From positions 2,480,001 through 2,544,000 of the forward strand of contig NZ_JBPWQE010000001.1 in the NCBI RefSeq assembly GCF_051811025.1: a stretch of 64,000 nt of DNA, given 5' to 3'. The position numbers and the translations under genes were made by a program. Origin of the DNA: Tardiphaga sp051811025 (GTDB lineage Bacteria > Pseudomonadota > Alphaproteobacteria > Rhizobiales > Xanthobacteraceae). A model generated the notes under the pieces. That model did no database searches. It was not told the origin of the DNA and saw only the letters and a program-made list of their open reading frames with translations. Below, piece by piece: positions 8,730 through 16,944 of the stretch (position 1 is its first letter; each line of letters begins with the position of its first letter).

Positions 8730-10145
8730 ATGACCAAGGATACGCGCAGTGAGCACGACCTATTGGGCAACCGCGATGTTCCGGCCGACGCCTATTACGG
8801 CGTTCATACGCTGAGGGCCGTCGAAAATTTTCCGATCACCGGGATTCCGATTTCCATCTATCCCGAACTCATCAGCGCGCTCGCCGCGATCAAGCAGGCG
8901 GCGGCGCTGTCGAATATGGAGCTGGGGCTGCTCGACAAGGTGCGCGGCGATGCGATCATCGCTGCCTGCGAGGAAATTCGCGCCGGTCGCCTGCATGACC
9001 AGTTCGTGGTGGACGTCATCCAGGGCGGCGCCGGGACCTCCACCAACATGAACGCGAATGAGGTGATCGCCAATCGTGCGCTGGAAATTCTCGGTCACGG
9101 CAAAGGCGACTACGAGCACCTGCATCCGAACGAACAGGTCAATATGAGCCAGAGCACCAACGACGTGTATCCCACGGCGTTGAAGATCGCGACCTATCAC
9201 GGTGTGTTTCACCTGATCGATGCGATGGCGGTGCTTCGTCAGGCATTTGAACGCAAGGCCGAAGAGTTCAAGGATGTCCTGAAAATGGGCCGCACCCAGT
9301 TGCAGGACGCGGTGCCCATGACGCTCGGTCAGGAGTTCAGCACTTACGGCGTCATGATCGGCGAAGACGAGGATCGGCTGTGCGAGGCGGCATTGCTGAT
9401 CTGTGAGATCAACATGGGAGCGACCGCCATCGGCACCGGGATCGCGTCGCATCCGGACTATGCGCGGCTGGTCTGCAAGCATCTCGTCACCATCACGGGA
9501 ATGCCGCTGGTCACCGCTGTAAACCTGATCGAAGCCACGCAGGACTGCGGTGCGTTCGTGCAGTTGTCCGGCGTGCTCAAGCGTGTGGCCGTCAAGATTT
9601 CCAAGATCTGCAATGACCTCCGGCTGCTGTCCAGCGGTCCGCGTGCCGGTCTCAACGAGATCAATCTTCCGGCCGTGCAGGCAGGCTCTTCGATCATGCC
9701 GGGGAAGGTGAACCCCGTCATTCCCGAGGTCGTGAACCAGGTCGCGTTCGAGGTGATCGGTAACGATCTCACGGTGACCTTCGCCGCCGAGGCTGGCCAG
9801 CTTCAGCTCAACGCGTTCGAGCCGATCATCGCGCACAGCCTGTTCAAGAGCGTCAGCCATCTGCGTGAGGCTTGCCTGACGCTGGAGAAGCGTTGTGTCT
9901 CCGGTATCACGGCGAACCGCGAGCGTCTCCGCGCCTATGTCGAGAATTCGATCGGTCTCGTCACTGCGCTCAATCCCTATATCGGCTACGCCAATGCCAC
10001 TGCCGTTGCGGTCGAGGCCCATGCGACCGGCCGCAGCGTCTACGATCTGGTGCTGGAAAAAGGTTTGCTGCCTGCAGCGACCCTTGCCGCCATTCTCCAC
10101 CCCGACGTACTCACCAAGCCCCAGAGCATGTTGATCCGCGAATGA
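8730..10145 (+). CDS. aspA: Aspartate ammonia-lyase
   Basis: Cytoplasmic enzyme that reversibly splits L-aspartate to fumarate and ammonia. 471 aa, normal for the family. Diagnostic stretches are HDLLGNRDVPADAYYGVHTLRA at the N-terminus, NEVIANRALE, NMSQSTNDVYPTALKIA, GRTQLQDAVPMTLGQEFS, and the fumarase/aspartase signature GSSIMPGKVNPVIPEVVNQV, which carries the catalytic Ser. The ATG at 8730 has AGGAAAA upstream. It stands alone, convergent with the AroQ-like gene at 10168. It could feed fumarate to central metabolism beside the C4-dicarboxylate transporters found elsewhere in the window. Confidence 0.95.
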   Translation: MTKDTRSEHDLLGNRDVPADAYYGVHTLRAVENFPITGIPISIYPELISALAAIKQAAALSNMELGLLDKVRGDAIIAACEEIRAGRLHDQFVVDVIQGGAGTSTNMNANEVIANRALEILGHGKGDYEHLHPNEQVNMSQSTNDVYPTALKIATYHGVFHLIDAMAVLRQAFERKAEEFKDVLKMGRTQLQDAVPMTLGQEFSTYGVMIGEDEDRLCEAALLICEINMGATAIGTGIASHPDYARLVCKHLVTITGMPLVTAVNLIEATQDCGAFVQLSGVLKRVAVKISKICNDLRLLSSGPRAGLNEINLPAVQAGSSIMPGKVNPVIPEVVNQVAFEVIGNDLTVTFAAEAGQLQLNAFEPIIAHSLFKSVSHLREACLTLEKRCVSGITANRERLRAYVENSIGLVTALNPYIGYANATAVAVEAHATGRSVYDLVLEKGLLPAATLAAILHPDVLTKPQSMLIRE

Positions 10146-10167
10146 AGGCCGCATCGGCCCGGCGAGA

Positions 10168-10605
10168 TCAACGCGTAGGCATCTGCGCGACCGCTAGCAT
10201 GGCTGCGACATAGCCGTACGGTCCGAGACCGCAGATCACAGCGGTGGCAGCCTGCGAGAGCACAGAATGGCGATGATACTTGTCGCGCGCGTGGATGTTC
10301 GAAATGTGCAGCTCCACGATCGGTCCCTCGAACGCTTTCATGGCATCGAGCATGGCGATCGAGGTGAACGAATAGCCCGCAGGATTGATGATGATGGCGT
10401 CGGCATCCTGACGGGCTGACTGGATGAGGTCGACTAGAACGCCCTCGTGGTTCGACTGGTGGAACGCCAGCGTCAATTTGAGTTTGACGGCCTGTTCCTC
10501 GCAGCTGGCCTTGATCTGGTCGAGCGTGGTGGTTCCGTAGATATGCGGCTCCCGCACGCCGAGCAGGTTGAGGTTGGGACCGTTGAGGATCATCACGCGT
10601 TTCAT
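10168..10605 (-). CDS. AroQ-like type II dehydroquinase paralogue with altered substrate site
   Basis: 145-aa protein clearly of the type II 3-dehydroquinate dehydratase fold (ILNGPNLNLLGVREPHIYG). The catalytic Arg18, Tyr23 and His100 (ELHISNIHARD) are kept. However, the His that normally reads HTS is Phe80 (GYSFTSIA), and the Arg at the next conserved position is His111 (KYHRHS). As I recall the family, both normally contact substrate hydroxyls. The second AroQ in the window (32059-32526) has both canonical residues. The ATG at 10605 has GGAAG upstream. It is the last gene of the dctP-dctQ-dctM operon, 14 bp after dctM. Likely a catabolic or altered-specificity dehydratase acting on what the TRAP system imports. 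Confidence 0.85.
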   Translation of the reverse strand: MKRVMILNGPNLNLLGVREPHIYGTTTLDQIKASCEEQAVKLKLTLAFHQSNHEGVLVDLIQSARQDADAIIINPAGYSFTSIAMLDAMKAFEGPIVELHISNIHARDKYHRHSVLSQAATAVICGLGPYGYVAAMLAVAQMPTR

Positions 10606-10619
10606 TATCGAACTTCCTT

Positions 10620-11900
10620 CTAGCCGCCGAGCCATTTCGCCGGCACCATCACGAGCGACGGAAACAGCGTCAGCAGCGCCAGCACCACCAATTGTGCGAT
10701 CATGAACGGCCAGACGCCGCGCATGATCTCGTCCATGCTCACCTTCGCCACGCCGCACACCACATTGAGCACCACGCCGACGGGTGGTGTGATCAGTCCG
10801 ATCGCGTTGTTGATGATGAACAGCACCCCGAAATAGACCGGGTCGATGCCGGCCTCGCGGACGATTGGCATCAACACGGGCGTCAAGATCAGGATGGTCG
10901 GGGTCATGTCGAGTGCGGTGCCGACGATGACGACGATGATCATCAACACGATCATCAGCAGCGTCTGGTTGCCCATGAAGGGGCGGGCGAGTTCGACGAT
11001 CTGGCCGGAAATTTCGGCCACCGTGATCAGCCACGACGACACGAGTGCTGCCGCGACCAGGAACATCACCACGGCAGTGATCTGGGCTGAACTGATCAGG
11101 ATGTTCATCAGCTGCGCGAGCGTCAACTCGCGATAGACGAACGTTGCCACGATGAAGGAATAGACTGCGACGACGACGGCAGCTTCGGTCGGTGTGAAGA
11201 TGCCGAAGCGGAGGCCGACGATGATGATCATCGGCAGCATCAAGGCCCAGAAGCCATCGATCAGCGCGCGAAAGATCTGCGCCAGGCTCTGGCGCGGCGG
11301 ACTTACCGAGTTCTCATTGCGTGCAACCCACCACCAGGCAAAGCACAGACTGCCACCGAGCATCAGGCCCGGCACCACGCCGGCGAGAAACAGTTTTGAG
11401 ATGGAAACGCCGGCGGCAACGCCGAAGATCACGAATCCGATCGAAGGCGGGATCACCGGCGCGATGATGCCGCCGGCGGCGACGAGGCCGGCTGCGGAGG
11501 CGCGGTTATGCCCGGCCGCAACCATCATCGGGACCAGCAATGCGCCGAGCGCGGCGGCGTCGGCAACGGCAGACCCAGATAGCGATGCCAGGATGCAGGA
11601 GGTCAGGATCGCGACATAGCCGAGACCGCCGCGCAGATGGCCGACAATGGCGATGGCGAAGTTCAGGATGCGCCGGGCAAGGCCGCCGGTGTTCATGATC
11701 TCGCCGGCCAGGATGAAAAACGGCACCGCCATCAGCGGGAAGGAATCGACGCCATTGATGACGTTCTGCGCGATGATCTGGGAGTCGAATATATCCAGAT
11801 AGGTCATCAGCGCGACGCCGCAGATGATCAGGGCGAATGCGATCGGCATGCCGATGGCCATCGCGCCGAGCAGCGAGAAGGTGAAGATGCTGATGGTCAT
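10620..11900 (-). CDS. dctM: TRAP transporter large permease subunit
   Basis: 426-aa integral membrane protein with about 12 hydrophobic segments, the ion-coupled channel subunit of a tripartite ATP-independent periplasmic transporter. Typical DctM stretches include AIGMPIAFALIICGVALMTY, FFILAGEIMNTGGLARR, SGSAVADAAALGALLVPMM, GIIAPVIPPSIGFVIFGV, GIFTPTEAAVVVAVYS and INNAIGLITPPVGVVLNVV. Its start overlaps dctQ by 4 bp, and AroQ-like follows after 14 bp, so all are probably one transcript. The AroQ-like partner suggests a cyclic hydroxy-acid substrate. Confidence 0.95.
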   Translation of the reverse strand: MTISIFTFSLLGAMAIGMPIAFALIICGVALMTYLDIFDSQIIAQNVINGVDSFPLMAVPFFILAGEIMNTGGLARRILNFAIAIVGHLRGGLGYVAILTSCILASLSGSAVADAAALGALLVPMMVAAGHNRASAAGLVAAGGIIAPVIPPSIGFVIFGVAAGVSISKLFLAGVVPGLMLGGSLCFAWWWVARNENSVSPPRQSLAQIFRALIDGFWALMLPMIIIVGLRFGIFTPTEAAVVVAVYSFIVATFVYRELTLAQLMNILISSAQITAVVMFLVAAALVSSWLITVAEISGQIVELARPFMGNQTLLMIVLMIIVVIVGTALDMTPTILILTPVLMPIVREAGIDPVYFGVLFIINNAIGLITPPVGVVLNVVCGVAKVSMDEIMRGVWPFMIAQLVVLALLTLFPSLVMVPAKWLGG

Positions 11901-12472
11901 CGGCGGTCGTTCCTGTTGGCGTCAGATGACGTTGCCGGGACCTGTTCCTCGGACTCGCTGATGGCGATCAGCTCCGACGTGGCGAGCTGGCCGGTGAGCA
12001 GGCGATAGAGGTCATGCAGCAGGATCGGGATCGAGGCGACGCCGAAGACGAGACCAGCGGCGTAGAACAAGCCGATGGAGAGGCCCGAGGCCGGGGCCGT
12101 CGTGTCCCAGTTCAGCACCGTCTGTTTCCATGAGCCTTCGGTGAGCAATACAGAGGCGTAGAGCATCAGCGTATGGCTAAGCGCGTAGCAGATCTTACGG
12201 CCCATCGGCGACAGCAGCTTCACGAAACTGTCGACGCCGAGATGGGCGTGTTCGCGGAGGCCGACGATGGCGCCGAGAAACACCATCCAGACGAACAGCC
12301 AGCGCGATAGCTCCTCGGAAATGGCGATGCCCGAGTTAAAGACGTAACGTAGAACCACATTGCCGAATACCAGAACCACCATGGCGGCAAGCAACACCGC
12401 CATGACGATCTTGATTGACCGGTAATAGGCTTCGACGATCCTGCTTGTCGCAGAAGTTGATGAAGCGGACAT
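11897..12472 (-). CDS. dctQ: TRAP transporter small permease subunit
   Basis: 191-aa membrane protein with four helices, the small DctQ subunit that pairs with DctM. The pattern is typical: VFGNVVLRYVFNSGIAISEELSRWLFVWMVFLGAIVGLREHAHLGVD, then two further helices. The C-terminal tail of about 25 residues is acidic and Ser-rich. It overlaps dctM by 4 bp, indicating translational coupling, and lies 57 bp after dctP. Confidence 0.93.
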   Translation of the reverse strand: MSASSTSATSRIVEAYYRSIKIVMAVLLAAMVVLVFGNVVLRYVFNSGIAISEELSRWLFVWMVFLGAIVGLREHAHLGVDSFVKLLSPMGRKICYALSHTLMLYASVLLTEGSWKQTVLNWDTTAPASGLSIGLFYAAGLVFGVASIPILLHDLYRLLTGQLATSELIAISESEEQVPATSSDANRNDRR

Positions 12473-12529
12473 GGATGCTTTCGCAGTGAGCGTGGGGTCG
12501 CCGCGTGGTTGCAGTCAGCGATAGGAATC

Positions 12530-13549
12530 TCAGTCCTTATGGACGCGCTCGAGTTCGCTATTGAACAGCTTGACGATGTCCTGATCGTAGTCGGCAGAGA
12601 ATTTCGCTGCGATCGGCTTGGTCTTGTCGCGCATCTTGTTCAGTTCGGCCGGCGCGATCTCGTTGACTTCCATGCCCTTGGCCTTCAGCTCGCCGACGGA
12701 AGCCGTGGCTGCATCGCGACTGACCTTGCGCTGATAGTCGCGCGCCTCATTGGCGGCATCCTGCAGGATCTTCTGCTCGTCCTTGGAGAGCTTGTCCCAG
12801 AACACCTTGCTGACCAGGATGATGTTGGTCGAATAGGTGTGGTTGGTGACGCTGAGATACTTCTGCACCTCGTAGAACTTGTTCGACAGGATCACCGAGA
12901 ACGGATTTTCCTGGCCGTCCACCGTGCGTGTTTCCAGCGCGGTGTAGAGCTCGGAGAAGCTCATCGGCACCGGATTGGCGTTGAATGCCTTGAAGGTCTC
13001 GAGATAGACCGGGTTCGGGATCACGCGGATCTTGATGCCGTCGAGATCCTCGCCCTTGGTGATCGGGCGGCGGCTGTTGGTGACGTTGCGGAAGCCGAGA
13101 TCCCAGTAGCCCAGACCGATCAGACCCTTCTCCGGCAGCTTGGCAAGCAGGGCCGAGCCGAGCGGACCATCCAGCAATGCATCCGCCTGCTTCGGCGTCG
13201 AGACGATGAACGGGAAATCGATCAGCCCGTAATCCTTGACTATGCCGACCAGCGACGTCGTGGCCGGCGACTGCATTTCCTGCGTGCCGGCGCGCAGTGC
13301 GGATTGCTGCTGCATCTCGGAGCCAAGCTGGTTGGCGGGATATTCGCGCACCTTCATCTTGCCGCCGCTCTTGGCCGCAACGAGTTCGGTGAACTTCTGC
13401 ACGCCCTTGCTGACGGGATGATCGGTGTTGTTGAGGTGACCCCAGCGGATCGTGCGCTCCTGCACCTGCGCGGATGCAGGGCCGCCGGCGATGGCGAGGG
13501 TGGCGGCGATGGCGGCAAGCCAGACGGCTGACTTCGAGTGTGCGGACAT
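12530..13549 (-). CDS. dctP: TRAP transporter periplasmic substrate-binding protein
   Basis: 339-aa DctP-family binding protein. The ATG at 13549 is preceded by GGGAG and opens a signal peptide ending near GGPASAQVQ; a start 16 codons earlier lacks a ribosome site. Family features include TIRWGHLNNTDHPVSKGVQKF, the central GIKIRVIPNPVY with the Arg that salt-bridges the substrate carboxylate, and VDGQENPFSVILSNKFYEVQKYLSVTNH. The substrate therefore bears a carboxylate. First gene of the dctPQM-aroQ operon, divergent from a GntR regulator across an AT-rich 121-bp gap that holds the imperfect inverted repeat ACAAAAATCA/TGATTTGT (13608-13617, 13642-13649). Confidence 0.93.
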   Translation of the reverse strand: MSAHSKSAVWLAAIAATLAIAGGPASAQVQERTIRWGHLNNTDHPVSKGVQKFTELVAAKSGGKMKVREYPANQLGSEMQQQSALRAGTQEMQSPATTSLVGIVKDYGLIDFPFIVSTPKQADALLDGPLGSALLAKLPEKGLIGLGYWDLGFRNVTNSRRPITKGEDLDGIKIRVIPNPVYLETFKAFNANPVPMSFSELYTALETRTVDGQENPFSVILSNKFYEVQKYLSVTNHTYSTNIILVSKVFWDKLSKDEQKILQDAANEARDYQRKVSRDAATASVGELKAKGMEVNEIAPAELNKMRDKTKPIAAKFSADYDQDIVKLFNSELERVHKD

Positions 13550-13670
13550 GTTGAAGCTCCCTTGGATGGTATTTTTACTTCTTGACGTCACCGTCATCTA
13601 CGACAGAACAAAAATCAACCTATATTTTACATTATCTATGATGATTTGTATCTGAGGCGCGGGATGATGT

Positions 13671-14447
13671 ATGGTGGCGCAACGCGACCATTCCTCGTCA
13701 CCAGGACATTTCATGCTGGATACCCCCATTGCGGATCGCGCCGGAGAGACCGTCGGCGACAGCGCCTATCGGCGTATCCGCAACGACGTGATTTTCGGCA
13801 CGCTTGAGCCCGGCCAGAAGCTGAAGCTGGAGAAGATGAGCGTTGCCTATGGCACCAGCGTCTCGACGCTGCGCGAGACGCTGAACCGTTTGTGTTCGGA
13901 AGGCTTTGTCGTCGCAGAGGGCCAGCGCGGCTTCGAGGTCACCTCGATCTCGGCCACGGAATTCCAGCAGATAGCTGAGCTTCGCGAACTGCTCGAAGGC
14001 CATGCCATCGAGCAGTCGTTCAAGTCAGGCGATCTCGATTGGGAAGCGCTGGTGGTCTCGGCCCATCACAAGCTGTCCGCCATGGAAAAGGCCATGCTGG
14101 CCGGCGACAAATCGAAGACCGAGGCCTGGAAGCAGTGCGACTGGCAATTTCACCGCGCGCTGATCGCAGCCTGCGGATCGCAGGTGCTGCTCGATGCGTT
14201 GTCCGCGGCCTACGACAAGTATCTGCGCTACCAGATGCTCGCCGTCGTGTTTCGCGGCGAGGTCGCCGCCGTCGAGCATCGCGAATTGATGAATGCTGCG
14301 CTGGCACGGGATTCCGCGAAGGCGCGAAGACTGCTGCACACCCACATCCATGACTGCGTGAAGCATGCGCTTGGCAATTCGGACTGGCTGAGACCGGCTC
14401 CGTCGCGGCAGCAGACCATCCAGCAGCGCAGAAAACCGAAAACCTAG
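13671..14447 (+). CDS. GntR family transcriptional regulator, FadR/FCD subfamily
   Basis: 258 aa from 13671, or 244 aa if translation begins at the Met at 13713. Residues about 30-95 are the winged helix (SAYRRIRNDVIFGTLEPGQKL, STLRETLNRLCSEGFV); the C-terminal FCD ligand domain has a His/Asp metal site (WQFHRALIAACGS, VEHRELMNAALARD, HIHDCV). FCD regulators usually bind carboxylic acids. It is divergent from dctPQM-aroQ, so it most likely controls that operon in response to the imported acid. It overlaps the convergent GFA gene by 4 bp. Confidence 0.9.
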   Translation: MVAQRDHSSSPGHFMLDTPIADRAGETVGDSAYRRIRNDVIFGTLEPGQKLKLEKMSVAYGTSVSTLRETLNRLCSEGFVVAEGQRGFEVTSISATEFQQIAELRELLEGHAIEQSFKSGDLDWEALVVSAHHKLSAMEKAMLAGDKSKTEAWKQCDWQFHRALIAACGSQVLLDALSAAYDKYLRYQMLAVVFRGEVAAVEHRELMNAALARDSAKARRLLHTHIHDCVKHALGNSDWLRPAPSRQQTIQQRRKPKT

Positions 14448-14935
14448 AACGGTTCGTCGTTGGGAGTCCGTTTCTTCTTTCTTCCCGGACGCTTCCAGAC
14501 GACGCCCGGAAAACCCTTGAGTGGAACCAGGGGCTCGCCGGTATAGGTCCACTCCTGTAACTCCTCGATGCCGATATGATAAAGGGGCTGCCGGCCGGTG
14601 CGGCTGCCGAATAACGCGCGGGGAATGTTGACCATGTGCGGCGAGCGGGCGCGCTCGTAAAACACCGGCGTGCCGCATTGCGTGCAGAAGCTTCGCGCGG
14701 CTCCCGACGCCTTGTCTTCGAAGCGTGTAATCTCCGCTTCGCCTGCGGTGATGCGGAAACGCTTGCGCCAGCTGCCGACATAGGTGGCATAGGCCGCGCC
14801 ATGCGCCTGTCGTGTTGCGCGGGAATGATCGTGCCACGCCCAGCGCGCCGGAAAATCGATTTCGAACTGAACCGTGCCGCACAGGCAACGGCCCCTGACC
14901 GGACCGCCGGGTGCGATCTTTTCCGGCTTCTTCAT
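14444..14935 (-). CDS. GFA/CENP-V domain protein, subfamily lacking the central cysteines
   Basis: 163-aa protein of the glutathione-dependent formaldehyde-activating fold. N-terminal Cys17 and Cys19 (GRCLCGTVQFEI) and C-terminal Cys84 and Cys87 (SFCTQCGTPVFYERA) are present. The central CxxC zinc motif is replaced by WHDHSRATRQAHGAAYATYVG with no Cys. The catalytic zinc is thus probably missing or differently ligated, and formaldehyde activation should not be assumed. It is the last gene of an SDR-hydrolase-GFA run on the minus strand, 30 bp after the hydrolase. Confidence 0.8.
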   Translation of the reverse strand: MKKPEKIAPGGPVRGRCLCGTVQFEIDFPARWAWHDHSRATRQAHGAAYATYVGSWRKRFRITAGEAEITRFEDKASGAARSFCTQCGTPVFYERARSPHMVNIPRALFGSRTGRQPLYHIGIEELQEWTYTGEPLVPLKGFPGVVWKRPGRKKKRTPNDEPF

Positions 14936-14965
14936 CGCGATTGCTCCTGGGGCGCCGTCAGCGCG

Positions 14966-15913
14966 CTAGCCCAACCCTTTCAGCCATTCCCCCATCTCAT
15001 GGAGTGCCGTATTCGCCTTGAGCAGGATCTTGCCCATGGTGATGAAGCCGTGGAATTGGCCGGGATAGGTCTTATATTCCACGGCCACGCCCGCGTCGGA
15101 CAGGCGCCTGGCATATTCATCGCCTTCGTCGCGCAGCGGATCGGCACCGGCGGTCATGACATAGGCCGGCGGCAGGCCCGCGAGCTTGTCCATGCGGGCA
15201 GGTGACGCCCGCCAGTTGTCCACGTCAGCCTTGCTGGTGAGATAGTGGTCGGCGAACCAGCGAATGACATTGTGCGTCAGAAGGCAACTCGTCTCCGGCT
15301 CGCTGTGCGAGGGATGGCTCATGCGAAAATCGGTGGCGGGATAGATCAGCAATTGGCCGGCAAGCTTCGGCCCGCCATTGTCCCGCGCATCGATGGCTAC
15401 GATGGCTGCAAGATTGCCGCCGGCGCTGTCGCCGCCGACGCTGATCTGCTTCGCATCCACATTGAGCTGCACGGCATTGTCGGAAATCCAGCGCGTCGCA
15501 GCAATGGCGTCGTCGATGGCTGCCGGAAACTTGTTCTCCGGCGCGAGGCGATAGTCGACCGAGGTCACGATCATCTCGCCTTCATGCGCGAGAATGCGAC
15601 ACACCACGTCGTGGGAGTCGAGATCGCCGATCACCCAGCCGCCGCCATGGAAGAACACCAGGCACGGCGACATGCCATCCTTTTTCCGCAGGGTCTTTGG
15701 TGTGTAGAGGCGCACGGGAATAGCACCGGCCGGGCCGGGCACCGTCATGGAGGTGACGGAGGCCAGCTCAGGCGGTTCGGGATTGGCGACGGGGCGCGCT
15801 TTCAAATACCACTCGCGCGCTTCCTGGGGCGAGATGGTCTCATAGGGCGGACGGCCGGCATCGCGAAACACGTTGAGGACGGCGGCGGCATCGGGATCGA
15901 GAACGACGGGCAT
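14966..15913 (-). CDS. Alpha/beta hydrolase, hormone-sensitive-lipase family
   Basis: 315-aa cytoplasmic esterase/lipase. The oxyanion motif HGGGWVIGDLDSHD and the nucleophile elbow GGDSAGGNLAAI (GxSxG) define the HSL family. Asp in TAGADPLRDEG and His in PGQFHGFITMG complete the triad. Substrates of this family are short-chain esters, often aryl esters. It lies 26 bp after the SDR gene and 30 bp before the GFA gene, so the three probably form one operon. The actual ester is unknown. Confidence 0.92.
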   Translation of the reverse strand: MPVVLDPDAAAVLNVFRDAGRPPYETISPQEAREWYLKARPVANPEPPELASVTSMTVPGPAGAIPVRLYTPKTLRKKDGMSPCLVFFHGGGWVIGDLDSHDVVCRILAHEGEMIVTSVDYRLAPENKFPAAIDDAIAATRWISDNAVQLNVDAKQISVGGDSAGGNLAAIVAIDARDNGGPKLAGQLLIYPATDFRMSHPSHSEPETSCLLTHNVIRWFADHYLTSKADVDNWRASPARMDKLAGLPPAYVMTAGADPLRDEGDEYARRLSDAGVAVEYKTYPGQFHGFITMGKILLKANTALHEMGEWLKGLG

Positions 15914-15939
15914 GTGATCTGCTCTTGGTTTTTAGATGT

Positions 15940-16719
15940 TTAGGCGGAGGTGCGGCCGCCGTCGACCGTGTAGGCGGAGCCGGTGACGTAGCTCGCATCG
16001 TCGGAGGCGAGGAAGGCGACGATCGGGGCGACTTCCCTGGCGAGGCCGAGCCGGCGCTGCGGCACGCGATCGACAACCTTCTCGACTGGGGCAGGCGCGC
16101 CGCGGCCGACGCGTGCGTCCACAATCGCACTCAGCATGCGGCTGTCGATCAGGCCGGGGCAAACGCAGTTCACACGTACATTGGTGCCGGTGCATTCCTG
16201 CGCCGCGCTCTTGGTGAGGCCTATCACTGCGTGTTTGCTGGCGCTGTAGACGGCGACTTCGGCCGAGCCGATGACGCCGGCGATGGACGCAGTGTTGATG
16301 ATCGACCCCTTGTTGGCCTTCAGCATCACCGGCAGCACGTGTTTCATGCCGAGAAAGACGCCGACCACATTGACGTCGAGTACCCGCCGGAAGTCGGTAA
16401 GCGACATCTTCACGATGGGCGTGATCGTGCCTTCGATCCCGGCATTGTTGTAGAAGATGTCGATGGTGCCGAAGCGCTTCACGGCGGCGGCGACATAGCC
16501 GATGACGTCTTCCTCGCTCGTCACGTCGGCTGTGAGAGCGAGCGCTTCGGCGGAGGCGGGGAGTTCTGCGACCGCGCGCTGCAATGCGCCGGCATCGCGA
16601 TCCACCGCGACGATCCTGGCGCCGCGCGCCGCCAGTAGTTTGATGGTCTCGGTGCCAATCACCCCGGCCGCGCCGGTAACGACGGCTACCCTACCGTCCA
16701 GACGGATTCCATCAGCCAT
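15940..16719 (-). CDS. Short-chain dehydrogenase/reductase
   Basis: 259-aa classical SDR. The cofactor motif TGAAGVIG with Asp in VAVDRD near the end of beta-2 favours NAD(H). NNAGIEG, INTASIAG and YSASKHA give the active-site Asn-Ser-Tyr-Lys. It ends in ASYVTGSAYTVDGGRTSA, typical of the family. The ATG at 16719 is chosen over the upstream 16737 because GGGAGAG lies 7-8 bp before it. First gene of the SDR-hydrolase-GFA operon, perhaps oxidising an alcohol released by ester hydrolysis; that link is inference. Confidence 0.9.
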   Translation of the reverse strand: MADGIRLDGRVAVVTGAAGVIGTETIKLLAARGARIVAVDRDAGALQRAVAELPASAEALALTADVTSEEDVIGYVAAAVKRFGTIDIFYNNAGIEGTITPIVKMSLTDFRRVLDVNVVGVFLGMKHVLPVMLKANKGSIINTASIAGVIGSAEVAVYSASKHAVIGLTKSAAQECTGTNVRVNCVCPGLIDSRMLSAIVDARVGRGAPAPVEKVVDRVPQRRLGLAREVAPIVAFLASDDASYVTGSAYTVDGGRTSA

Positions 16720-16944
16720 ATTGAATGCTCTCCCCATGCTCCGGTTTGTTCCGGATTAATGGCCGGTCGCGCATCGCGCGCCTGCCTGATGTGGACTATT
16801 TCACGGGGAGAATGACCTGACCAGCCGGGCGGTATGGGGAGCAGGGTGCCCTTTCGCCGCCGCATTCCACGTGTTAACCGGAGGCGATTACGCGGCCATT
16901 CAAATACAATGTCGCGAGCCTGATTCTCGATTGAGCCGCGCCGC

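Noticed and set aside
8760..10154. Long minus-strand frame (464 codons) opposite aspA
   Set aside because: Antisense shadow of aspA; high GC opens long frames on the opposite strand. The translation has no family character.
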